From: Phallusia mammillata
Lineage: Eukaryota; Chordata; Ascidiacea; Phlebobranchia; Ascidiidae
Length of the DNA stretch: 64,000 nucleotides
Assembly (NCBI GenBank): GCA_003260075.1
Contig: QLIY01000587.1
Span: 1-64,000, forward strand
Direction of reading: 5' to 3'
Part shown: positions 14,669 through 26,078 of the stretch, piece by piece
Layout: the number at the start of each line of letters is the position of its first letter
Numbering within the stretch: the first letter of the stretch is position 1
Program-made: the position numbers and the translations under genes
Notes under the pieces: generated by a model
Databases searched by the model: none
Seen by the model: the letters and a program-made list of their open reading frames with translations, nothing else
What the model was told of the DNA's origin: nothing

Positions 14669-17600
14669 ATGGCAAACTTAATATTGCAGTTTTGTTTTCT
14701 TTTGATGTTTGGAACTACTTTGGTAAGTTGATATTATGTTTTTATAGTTGTTACATTTGTATAATGCGTGTAAACATGTCAATTTGAGCACCAAAATCAA
14801 CATTAACTACTGAAAGAAACCTCCCGAAACGCAAAGGGCAAAATAACACCCCTAAAAGGCAAGTTTTCAAAATGTGCAAAGCTATTGCGTTTGCTGGAAT
14901 CAAGTAGTTCGCTTTGCAAGCATAAAGTCGTCACCTCTTGATTCTTGTCTGACAATTATTAACTATGCGGTCATCAAACATACGCCTTATGGCGTCACAC
15001 TGGGGCGTGTTGTGACATGTTAATTGGACTCGCTGTGGAGTTCTTGTTCTAAAGGTGTTAAACATGCAGTTAGGCACGAAATACACAATGTTTACACCAC
15101 AATGTTTTTGTTTAAATCAGCAGCATTTAAAAGATAACTTTAAACTATTTAAAGTCTGTTATGTTATGCCCAAATTGCAGTGACTCTTGCTCTAGTATAA
15201 ATTCTATTGTACACTTCCATTGCTTATATTGTTTTTTATCATATCTATTCTGCTTACAGTTAATGCCATGTCGTGTGTACAACACACAGTTCGTTCTTGT
15301 GAAACGTATTTCACAGAAATCACCCTCAAAAATTATTATTTATGATTTCTATCGGCAGATTTTTGGTCAGATGGTCGTTGACAGCATGGGAGGAACCGCG
15401 ACCGAAGGTACGTAGCGGTCACGTGTGTGTGTGTGCAGTCAGTCGTGACGAAATTGTGACGTCACATTGAGCTTTTTCTCATTGCATGTCGCTTTCTATA
15501 ACTTCCCGTGTTTGTTTTTTGTATTTAGCTAATTGGGTGTGCAATAATTCATGCTCGCGCGGTCAGTAATTATGACGTCATAACAGAGCCCTAATTTTTG
15601 AAGACGCCGCTTAATTAATTGTACTACGACGTCATTAATGTTTGTGACAATTTTGAGCTAAAAACCTACGACTGAAATCTGTGAGGTCGTGGATATAAGA
15701 CCGTCGTGAAAATAAGCTAGCGCTCATGCATGTAGAAGCAGCATACGACGATTACGGCCCGTCGTGTCTTGACGACGAAAGAGCTTGCGCTGATGGGATA
15801 AATTGTGTTTTAATTTCCGAATGGTGTGATGGCACTCCACAGTGCGACGATCAATCGGATGAGAACAACTGTACAGGTACGGAGGAAGTGAAACAATGGT
15901 TTTCGAATTTTGATCACACTTTTACGCGACTGTTGGCTTTGCATGCTGTTTTGAGCAATGATTGCATGGTTATAGACTAGTTGTTTAAATCCTGCTTTTT
16001 TGAAAGATATGTTTTCAACTTACACGGGCTTCATTACTTAACAAAGATTGCGTTTCTGAAAAACCTTTTTCCAAAAAAATGCATAAATCTTATGGCAATA
16101 CGGAATTTTCATTTACTAATTGGATTCTGGTTGTATCAGTCGCTTAATCCACCACACAAACTGATCATTTTGCACGACTTAACTTTAAATAACAGCAAGC
16201 AGAAATGGCAGCGGCCTCTACAAGTTCTTTGTTGTGATAAAATTTTAGACGAAAATCGTTGCTTTACAGCAAATGCGACAGAAACAAACAGCACAACTTC
16301 AGCACCAACGACGACCACAGAACCAGATTATTACACGTCGGGTTGTGACCCTGGTCTATTTGAATGCAGTAGTGGAATTTGTCTACAACAGACTTCGGTG
16401 TGTGATGGCACTATGGACTGTGATGACGGTTCGGACGAAGTCGGCTGTCGTAAGTTGAACTATGTGCCACATTTTGTTGTAAGGTTGTGGGTTTGAATCC
16501 CATTGCCATATAAGAATGCTTGGTGGCCAGCTTGATTCGGTATAACGCCTTCAATGGGTTTGCACAGTGATCTTGTCTTAAGGTTATGGGATCAAATCTT
16601 AGTGATGCTCTCTACATTTTCTTTGCTTGTTTTAAATATCAATTACCTATAAAGTTTGTAGAGATGAGAAAGCCAAACGTGTCATTTAATCCCAATAGTT
16701 TGTTAAAGTTTTAAATGCTGCTAATATTTACAAAAAATAATCTCTAAAACTGACCTAAAATGATCGCACAAATAAAAACGGACTACGGAAAATGTAGAGT
16801 AGGGATGGCAAAAACTACTACTGTATAATGTTATAACAATGGTTTGTACACGGTCAATTCCTATAATAGGAGATGTCCTAGTTATTGGATTCAACGTCTC
16901 AGAAGCAATGTTATTAAAACTACAGCTTATAATATCTACCCCAGAATACAACCAGGCGAATTTCATTTGCTTGTAATTCCCAAACCTAATTACCAATGAT
17001 GGCGGTCACTGTTAAAGAAAAACGCAAAAAACTTTCCCTATTTTGTTTTGCGACATAAACATATTTGAATTGTTTTTGTCCGTATTTTTTATCTTTTTTT
17101 CTGTTTAACGCTGGTTTGTTTCACGCGTTTGGTCAAGAACGAGTGCTTTAAATTTAATCAAATTTGGACATATGTTAGTTATTAATCCAAATTTGATCCT
17201 CCTGAAGTTTGACTTTTAATGACCCAGCGGTTCACCCACAGGCCCCCAAAACGTAATTTTTTTTCAAACGGCTGTACTGACTAAAGTACACAATCTAGTT
17301 GAAAAAAATTCTGGTTCCACTAACACTTAAACCATTTTAACCGAGAAATTTATTTTATTTCAGCTACATCAGCTGCAACGACCACCACAGAAGCGGATTA
17401 TTACACGTACGGGTGCAACCCTGGTCAGTTCGATTGTAATAATGGAGTTTGCCTCGAACAAACTTCGATGTGTAATGGCATCTTGGACTGTGATGACGGT
17501 TCGGACGAAGTCGGCTGTCGTAAGTTGAACTAAATGACACATTTGTTGTAAGGCAAGATTTTTCTAGCCTACGCCTTTCCATATGGTAATGCTTGGCGAC

Positions 17601-20600
17601 CGAGTGATTCGATATGACGCCTTCAATGGGCCTGGTGTAATGTGATTTAAATGTGTGTCGTGATCGCTGGTCTACATAAACGCTTCAGGGCTGACTCCTG
17701 CCGTGGATTCGAATCCTAGTTTTTAAACACAAGAGCTACTAACACAAGAACTCACAGTAGAAGAGATTTGCTAAATACCGATAGATGGCGTAAAGAGCGT
17801 AGGGTTGAGGGAATAAATTTAACTTAAAGAAATAGGTTTTTAGGTTGATTTTAATGTTATTATTATTATTATTATAAAACTTTAGACCAACTCTAATAGC
17901 CCTAACCGTCAACATTTTTTACACAATCTGCATTTTAAATATTTATCAAATATTTTCAAACCTTTTTATACTTCAGCTTCCACCACTACAACAGCCACCA
18001 CGGCAGAACCGACCACCACGACCTTTACCGAATACGACTATGGTGATTGTCCTGAGGGTGATTTTCAGTGTGATGATTTCCAATGTATTCCTGTCTCTTC
18101 GAGATGTGATGGAGAATTCGATTGTTCGAATGGGGGGGGGGAGATTTTGTTTGTATTCCTGTCTCTTCGAGATGTGATGGAGAATTCGATTGTTCGAATA
18201 ACGAAGACGAAGATAATTGTCCCGATATGGGTGGGTGTAACAACGGTGTTTCTAAAAATATTTTGCTCAATTTTTTACACTTCTTTGAAAATGTGTCTGT
18301 TTGTGATCAATATAACTTAAAACTTATTATTGTAAAACATTAAAAAAATATTTTCATAATTGTTTTTAAAACAGTACTTTTTAAAACATATTTATAATAT
18401 ATAAGCTATTGCTGCCAGGCATAATATCAAGTTTATAGATCTCTTATGGCAAATGTATTTTAATACAAATTATCATGTATTTTTTATTACACTTTTGATT
18501 ATCCATTAATTTCGTTGCACCCAAATAGGTTTAAATTGCCAATTTGTCAACAGTCGTGTTTTTGCCACAAGTTGTTTACGATTTATTCTGTTACCATAGG
18601 CAACATGACGCAATCAACAACCGCCACAACGACACCAGGGATCACATGTTCTTATGAGGGAAACATTTACGCTGCGAGTAAGTCAGAAAAATTTGTGTCC
18701 AAGTTTTTTTTGTAATGTTAATTGTTTTCTCATGCTGTGTTGGTAAGGTGATAAGTTATATGTTTCTCTTAAATTTACAAAAACAATAGATTAAATCAGA
18801 AAAATCTTTGTCCAAGTTTTATTTATGTAAACTTTTGTAATGCCGATGTATTGGTAAGCTATATGTCCGTCTGACCAAAAAATTAAAAAATTGTAACAAA
18901 TTAACAATCTATGCTGTTTAATTCACGAATATATTATTGAGTTGTTATATATATATTAAAAATCTCTTACAAAAATTTTATTTAATTTATAAAATTTTAT
19001 TAAAAAAAATAGAAAATCATTTCCATTTCAGTCCAATTATAATGGATACAAGACAAGCCAACAAAGCGTCTAAACTCCAATTCTCTATGACGTCATAACG
19101 GCTTTTGTTTTCAGACGAGATCATCATTTCAACAAACTGTACGGAAGTGACGTGTTCGAGTACCGGACGTATTACGACGTGGAACAGTTACGACCCGACG
19201 TGTGGGGCAACGGCAACAGCTGCTACCTGTAAGTCTGTGTGACTGAAAGTGTGTGTGACTGAAAGTGTGTGTGATTCTGGCACAGAAATGCCCAACTTAA
19301 ACTTTTAAAACTTGAGATGTTTCCCTAAGCTAGTGGAATTTTAAAACTTGAGGGAAGGAATTTGCTATAATATTTACATGTGGTTTGTAAATAGACACTT
19401 AAGTTATGGGAATATAACCTGTAAAGTTGATAAAAGACCCAATTTTAAACGATCTTTGTGTGGTTTAGTATTTACTAGTAGTCTTTAAGGGCAGGTCTAT
19501 AAATGTTTTGAACTGTTAAGTGAGGATTTGTCGACACAGGTTGGAAACCAAAGCTTTTGCAGAAAATTAGAGAATTTGTTTATTTTAGCCAAGCATGAAA
19601 AAAATATATTTTTCACCAGCTGGTAAAAAACACCTTGTTATACTAAACGATTTTGTGTTGTAGATTTGATATTCTATGTTATGTTTAGCTAGTTGTTTGT
19701 TAGAGACAATGGTTAGCGTGTGTGTAGTTTTAGCAAAAATAGTAAAATGCACTGCAGAAAATAGCAGAATTATCTCATTTCAAAACCGTATTAAGAATGA
19801 TTACTTTGGACTCGAAGCTTCTTATAAACTAAAATGTCTTTTTACCCAAAAAACGAGCACCTTTTACGATTTAGTTTTTGATCAAAGCATGAACATTTAA
19901 AGACCTCCGTACCATTGTGACGTGTTAATCCTCTTAAGTGACGTCACAAGGGGGCGTAGAAACAATAATTTTCAAACTTTTCCCTCGACTAATCCTGTAT
20001 TTTGCATGTTGCTTAGATTCCCTTCTGCTTTCACTTCTTGCTTGCTGGTGGTTGACGCGTTCATAACGACTGGTGCGCGATCGCATGGATCGGTGTGAGG
20101 AGCGACAGTCTGTCTGACTCGGCACTTTGCGCTGCATGACTCAGCAAAATCCGCAGTAGTTTCATATATTCTTTCAATCGTTCATATTTATTGTTTTTTC
20201 AATGATTTTCTTTTTTTCTCTATGCATCTTTTTGCACGTGTGTCTTTATTGTTGCTGAATAATCGAATGCTCCTTGTTATAGTGACAAAATGTTTAGGGC
20301 ACGAAAAAAACACAAGAATGTGGTACAAAAATTTAGCGCGTACTAACTTGTAGTCTGTAGTACTTTTAGTTTATTAAACTAACTTTTTCACTGTCATTAA
20401 ACTATCGATAGATTTTTAATTGAGTCGTGTTATGTGAACAGTCGATGCCCGTTTAAATCATAACTAACATCGGTACTAGCTATTTTATTCGCCTAAAACA
20501 ACATCATTTATATTCCGTGTACTGTCACTGCACGATGTACTCCATAAATAACTACTTCGTACAAACGATTCAAATATCATGCCCTGAAATTTTATGATTA

Positions 20601-22972
20601 TTATTTTTGTTACATCATACGTTTCAACTCGCGCAATGTAGCAGTTGGTTTTTTGCCATTTGTAAAAAGCCTTTAGATGTTAAAGTAGTTAAACGTTATT
20701 TCCATGTAGCTGTTTTTCGCCTCTTAGTTGCAAAACCAACTGCTTTTTTGTTGTGTTTTTCAAAAATAGTTTTGTTATATTGTGGTGCGGAAGTTAATAC
20801 CATATGTTTGGTTATTACCACGCAGTATTTAGTGAAGTTATTCGTTTGTTTTTAATGTTTTATGATAAAAAATAATTTTCTAATCTTTAAATCATCATGA
20901 ATTATGTGCGGGGCTGGCCCCGTTGGTGCTAAGCTTGTTTTTTGCAAACACCTGCCAAATATTTCCGTAATTATTCTGCCTTATTAGCCAAGTAACGAGT
21001 CCTAAGCATGTATCATATATTGCCCTTACGACTATGCTTGCTTGAAAGTAGCCCTGATCGAGCTTCGTGCAGTAAACCATAGCGAAACTGCTTCAACATT
21101 GCATACGATTAAGCGGAAAAACTAAAAAATATTTCGCCACGATGATATGCACAAAGCTCGTTCCCCAACCCGCTTTAAACTTGTTGAAAATCTGCGATGA
21201 CAAATCGATTTTAATTTTATTTCTTGCAATAGCCCAATAGCAGCATATTACTCTGCCTTTTGTTGCAGTATTATGACGTCATATTTTGCTTTGTGTCGTC
21301 ATAGTACTATTGTTTTATTGTTACGTACAATTATTAAAATGCACTTAACCAAATGGACCTTAATGTACGTTTACGTTACGAAGCTAATAAATAATGTTTT
21401 CAAAGTATCGCTTGGTCTACATTTTCCCTGCAGATGTATTTTTCGGGGTAACACTAGCCTGACGTAACAGACACGTGACGTAATATATGTGATTGTGACG
21501 TAACATAAGTTGTGGAATGCTTTAATTATGCTTATTCTTTACTGTAAAACTTACAATAGTTAAGTTAGCAAAAATGGTTTATAAAGTCATAAACTGAATT
21601 ATACAATTTAAAAACGAAACTTATTTATGACGTAACTTTTCTGTTTGTGACGTAGCACCGGAACCTCCCGCGAACGCGCGCAACTTCACAGCGTGGGCTT
21701 TGACCTTCATTGACTGGAGATACAGCTTGTTTGAACGGTGGCTTCCAGGGATGAAGAAATACATACGGATAACCGGGGGTAAGGGTCACAATTTAAACGC
21801 ATTTTTACATCAAAATGCAAGGTGGTATAAACCAAGTGGACATGACAATAAAATTATAAGCCGCCACCCTGTTTTTGAGAAGCACTAACGGTGGAGAAAA
21901 ACTTGATAAGCTGCTGCTTACAATGGAATAAATAAGGCACAAAAAAGAGTACTGCACTACGCGCATTCAGTGTTATTTACCCTGATAAAGGCGACCTGTA
22001 TAGGACGTCGAAACGTCGGAATAAAAATACATTTGCCAGAAAAGCTCTAAAAACTTGTTACATAAGAGAGGTTTTCCCACCCTAGTGCATTGTGGTGCGA
22101 TTGTTGTAAATGGTGTGTAAACATTCTCCTAAAAATGCAAAAACCAGCCACGCTTTGTACTAAAACAGCTGAAAGTCTGTCTGCAAACTTAGTAGAGTTT
22201 AACATTGGCATTTTTGTCTCTGCAGTGTCGGCGGACTCTTTGGCGCCACCCAACTGCCCGCCAGTCGAGGCTGTTTCTTGTTATCCCAAATCCTGTGTGT
22301 TGGACCCAGTCGGATGCCAATACTGCTACTGCAATCTCCTTGTAACAGGTACGGAAGGCTTTCGGTTTCACCAGATTATGTTGTGCAATGCTACTTCTTA
22401 AATGAATTTCAATTAATAAATCAAGCCTGTGTAGCTCAGCTTGTAGATCGGATAATCGTGGGATCGAATCCCACCACGGGCTAGATTATTATAGTTGTTT
22501 TCTTCCCATATGGGAGAGATAATACTGGGATCAGCCCTGATGCGTCGATGCAGACCATCGATCACGGCATACATATCGATAAATCATAGTACATCAGGCC
22601 TATAAAGGCGTTGTACCGAATCAGCCGGTCTCCTAAGCATCTCCATAAGGCAAGGCACAATCTAGAAACAGGTTTGGGAGACCGGCTCATTCGGTATAAC
22701 GCCTTTAATAGACCTGGCGTACTGTGATTTATATAGGAGATCTTGTAAGACAGGATTTGATTCGGTACAACGGCTTCAAAAGGCCCAACGTATTAACCAT
22801 TATATTATGCATTATTTTTACAGGCCAAAATTTAAATTGTTACGCTTGAATGCTTTCAGACTCACGTGACACGCTGATCGCCGCGTTTGACCGCGATTAC
22901 GAATTCTGGAAGAACCGGGTCGATCCGATTTGGACGAAAGTTTTCCAGAAATATGAACAAACACTGAATTGA
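14669..22972 (+). CDS. Secreted LDLa x4 / VWC-like / antistasin-like protein, 11 exons
   Basis: Gene model built by eye from splice sites. Exons: 14669-14722, 15359-15407, 15736-15876, 16270-16449, 17364-17519, 17977-18230, 18600-18677, 19115-19228, 21656-21778, 22226-22348, 22860-22972 (TGA). Every internal junction after exon 2 is phase 1 with GT-AG, so modules can shuffle. The product is about 438 aa once a 68-nt insertion in exon 6 is discounted. It starts with a signal peptide (MANLILQFCFLLMFG). LDLa modules lie at about residues 45-80, 104-141, 156-193 and 216-252; each ends in an acidic Cys-Asp-x-x-Ser-Asp-Glu calcium-binding motif, and Thr-rich linkers separate modules 1 to 4. Exons 7-8 look like a VWC-type Cys segment. 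Exon 10 has antistasin-like spacing ending in DPVGCQYCYC. No TM helix follows, so secretion is inferred. It is a neighbour, in the same orientation, of the LDLa receptor at 26 kb. Function is unknown; extracellular binding or protease inhibition is a guess from the modules. Confidence 0.8.
14723..15358 (+). other. Intron 1 of the LDLa/antistasin gene
   Basis: GT at 14723 (ttg|gtaagt) and AG before 15359. A candidate alternative exon start follows a polypyrimidine tract and cttacag near 15260, but it keeps no consistent reading frame with its neighbours. Nothing else recognised. Confidence 0.5.
16270..17600 (+). repeat. Duplicated LDLa exons 4 and 5 with shared intron flank
   Basis: Exons 16270-16449 and 17364-17519 encode near-identical modules: TTTEPDYYTSGCDPG versus TTTEADYYTYGCNPG, and both end in CDDGSDEVGC. 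The 5' ends of the following introns also match (gtaagttgaact, then an acacatttgttgtaagg run), and both are followed by a copy of the same SINE-like repeat. This indicates a segmental duplication of about 1.1 kb containing exon plus intron. No G tract lies between them, so this duplication looks genuine and is not an assembly product. Confidence 0.75.
18132..18199 (+). other. 68-nt insertion in LDLa exon 6 (G10 plus partial exon copy)
   Basis: A run of 10 G follows ...TGTTCGAAT and is followed by a second copy of the preceding 58 nt of the LDLa exon, with only the bases nearest the G run differing. 68 is not a multiple of three, so the frame is broken. Removing it leaves an exon of 186 nt (62 codons), phase 1 to phase 1, exactly like its neighbours. 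I take this as an assembly artefact and do not treat the gene as a pseudogene. Confidence 0.8.
19229..21655 (+). other. Intron 8 of the LDLa/antistasin gene (2.4 kb)
   Basis: It begins with a short tandem repeat of about 18 bp (gtgtgactgaaa units, 19235-19275) just inside the donor. It contains TGACGTCA palindromes near 19937 and 21273. No conserved ORF or RNA gene is visible. The acceptor ...gacgtag precedes exon 9 at 21656. Confidence 0.5.
22425..22481 (+). repeat. tRNA-like sequence lacking an anticodon arm
   Basis: Acceptor halves GCCTGTG and CACGGGC pair fully (one G-U). A D-arm-like TAGCTCAGCTTGTAGA and a perfect T arm GTGGG-ATCGAAT-CCCAC are present. Only about 8 nt separate D and T arms, so there is no anticodon arm. 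This is a tRNA pseudogene or the head of a tRNA-derived SINE: a SINE-like repeat follows directly. Confidence 0.6.
22495..22795. repeat. SINE-like dispersed repeat, two copies in opposite orientation
   Basis: The core gattcggtataacgcc(t)tcaat...ggcctggcgtactgtgattt occurs here (22678-22795, plus) and as reverse complement (22500-22660). It recurs at 16487-16620, 17570-17720 and 33508-33580. An attached segment (gtgatcgctggtctacataa ... cagggctga) is shared by 17660-17700 and 22530-22580. Confidence 0.65.
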
Positions 22973-25900
22973 ATCGTTCGAAAAGAAAAATTGACTGTAA
23001 AAAATGAACATTTTTAAAAACGAAAAAATAGAAACGCAATGCTTTACGCAAATGATCAAAATGACAACTTTAGTAATATATCAAAACCACCAACAACATG
23101 GCTTAAACTGACGATCACTGTTTTCCTTTTTACGTATAATACATTAAAACCAATGGACGATAAAATCCTTGGTAAAGCAGAATCCGTAGGTTTGTTTGTT
23201 TCTTTTTTAAAAAGGAAGTAGTTTAAAAAAAGCTTTAAACTTAATTCGGCAAAAGTTTTTGTAGCCAAAAGTTACTGTTCCGATTTGATTTTTTGCAGTT
23301 CTAAATGTCAACGCTATTTTACATTCTAAGCATTTTTTGTGTCTTCAACTTTTTTGTAAACTTTTTATCAACCCCTAAAATTAAAGATGGTATGACAAGT
23401 TTTGAACCGCCGTCCTTTTGGTTTCTAGCTACCTAGAATGATTAAAATAATACAAAACTATTAAAATTAAAAAAGGAACAAAAATTGTTTGGTCTGACAC
23501 CAATAAAGAATAACTGTATTTCTTCTGTTAAAATCACTGAAGTGTTTATTTAAACAAGTGTTTGAAAGTTGTATTTCTGTTGTGTTAAAAAATGCTGAAA
23601 GTAGTTCCTTTTACAAGTTCCTTGCTTTACGATATGCAAGATGTTACAACGATGCAAAAAACGATATTCTGTATATTTTGGTCGGTAAATTAAGGCGCAC
23701 TTAAAAATTGGAGGTGCTAATATGGCTAACTGTGTTTTTAAACAGCAATGAACGAAAAGCTTTTGATCTCTGTATTTTGTTACTGTACCTAAACTTTTAT
23801 TCTTGCACAAAATTAACAGTGAGCAAAGTTACTTACTCCGAAGCACTTATTTGCACCAAATACCTTTTTTTAATCAGAATAAGTAAATGAGTAAATGTCT
23901 TCCTTTTTTCACCATTAAACTTTTTAACCAGAAAAAATACAACTTTAACTTTGCACGTATAGCAATATTTAACACACCCTGGCTTGACGGGATTTGAACT
24001 CTGGACCTCAGTTTTTACTTTCCGTCAAAGTTAGTTTCAAAGTTCCAACTTCTAGCACTGGTTCCGTTTTCGCATTGTAAATAAATCTATTCATTGTGTT
24101 TGGGTTGATTTTTTTTAGTTGCGAATATATTGAAAATAGGTAGATATTTTTTGTATTGATCAGAGTAGTAAACGGCCTCAAATTGGAGTCCGAACCGGGC
24201 CCGAACTCGAAAGTACAAGCCCGAAACCCGGCCCAAACCCGGATCGTTTTTGATAAGCCGGTTTAGGCATGAAAGTTTGATTGACAGCCCTATACGTTGA
24301 AAACTCAGGAAAGACCAAGACATCAAACACAATAGACAAGGTGTCTTGAACAAGCCGTTTTAGGGCTGTTTTACATAAGGTCAGGTCCAACAACTGGCTA
24401 CTTAGCTAGTTAAATGTCCTTAAGAAATACTGACACAGAGTGTAACGTCAGGCCCTAATTAGGCCCGTTTTTTTTAAAGAAACCTATGCCCGAACCCGAA
24501 CCCAGCCCGAAAAGCCCGGCCCGACTTGCAACTCTGGTTTTGATAGAAGAGAGTTTTTCGATTTGTTGGGAGGTTTACAGTTTTATTTCTTGTTTTCAAT
24601 TTTCTTTAACTATATTTTAATTTGTTTAAACACGGCATAGAAATATATCGGTGCTGGTTATTGCGAGAGCCTTGCATTTATCGATATGATGCAACATGTA
24701 AGATAATTCATTGCTAGCATTTGCCTTTAGTCATTATGCCTGTCTTTACCTTGGTTATCCTGCACTTATTAAATCTCCGTAGTCGTAACTTTTTACCGAA
24801 CCACACCTCGAGAAAACATTTCACGCCCATCCTATTTGACATGCCAAATCAGAACAGAGGCATCATTTAAATCAGAAGTGTCGATCCGAGGGACAGGGTT
24901 CGGGTTTCTTCAAAGAAAACGGGCTTTATTCGGTCCCGACTTACGACTCTGCGTCAGTATTTTATGGAATAAATTTTACCAGCTGAAGGAGTTATTTGCT
25001 GGGTATAACCGAATGTCAAACCGCATTGGTCAAGACCAACTGTCTTTTGTGGATGTTGCTTTGGTCTTTTCTGAGGCCCTAATGTATAGGCCTGTCAATC
25101 AAACTTTCGAGCTTAAACGAGCTTCTCAAAAACGACTCGGGCTCGGGCCGGCTTTTTAAAAACGATTCATTTTGCACATTTGTTTTTTTAAAGGCGATTC
25201 CGCGATAATGTTTTAGTTTTAAACGCCCGCGATAAAGTTTTAGTTTTGAAATGGTTTGAAACAAAAACACTTAAGTGCTAAAAAGGTTGCCGACGCCTAA
25301 TTTAAATAATATGACACTTGATTTGATGACCGATGTTTTTTTCGGTGTCCTTGCTGTTTAACTAAACCATTTAACAATGACAAATCTATTGAAGTAAAAA
25401 TGAAATAAATTTGACTTTACTGAATTTGCCGAATGCAAAAAACGAATTAATGACGAGTCTATTTCCAAGGAAATAACAAATGTGCAACTGTCATTATCGT
25501 TAAGCAACCGCCAGATCTCGATAAACATTTTATCATGGATTATTGTTTTAGAATTTCATGCACAAAAATTGTTTGACGCACAGTGGCTGGATTCCAATAT
25601 ATTTATAGCTGCAAATAAAGGATACGGAAATGTATGATTGACAGTACCGTTAAGAAAATGCAAGAAACGCATCACAAAATATTAATTGTTTAATAATTTT
25701 AAATGGAAAATTGGTTTGGTGGACGTTCGGAAGATTTATGTGTATTTATAACCGCATAAACAGGATATTGGTAAAATGTGATTGAAATTACAGTTTTGGA
25801 AATGTCAGCAAGATTTTTTTACGTTTTATTGCTATGTTTTTTTTCTTACCCTTTGTTTTCTGTATATAGCATCTTTCAGACTGTGCCTCGCTTTTCAATA

Positions 25901-26078
25901 ATTAAACCGGTCGGTTCGTGGTAGTGACTAAGATTTAATCCTTTTACATTTAAGCTGAATTGAAATAACTGTAACGCATTTAGTGTTCTTAGGAAATCGT
26001 AACAGACTTATTTTGTTAAAGTAAGTCTTTTAAAAAAAAAACTTTTGTCTTAACAGCAAGTACACAGAAATCGTAGAA
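22973..26078. other. Intergenic region between the two LDLa genes
   Basis: About 3.1 kb without a supported gene. It holds arginine/proline-like GC-rich repeat blocks (24170-24540 and 24880-25150, with gggcccgaac / cccgaacccg motifs and the phrase cgacttgcaactctgg) that recur at 13255-13330. It also holds a candidate poly(A) signal at 23502. The rest is AT-rich and featureless. Confidence 0.5.
23502..23507 (+). terminator. Candidate poly(A) signal of the LDLa/antistasin gene
   Basis: First clear AATAAA downstream of the stop at 22972, about 530 nt into the 3' region. Position only; there is no transcript evidence. Confidence 0.35.

Noticed and set aside
17977..18230. LDLa exon 6 as a pseudogene exon
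   Set aside because: Excising the 68-nt G10-plus-copy restores a normal 186-nt phase 1-1 exon.
21990..22040. Hammerhead ribozyme or Penelope-like element tail (acgtcgaaacgtcg motif; similar words at 41637, 42475 and 48930)
   Set aside because: The motif recurs, but I could not place the full CUGAUGA/GAAA core with pairing stems, and no reverse transcriptase is present.
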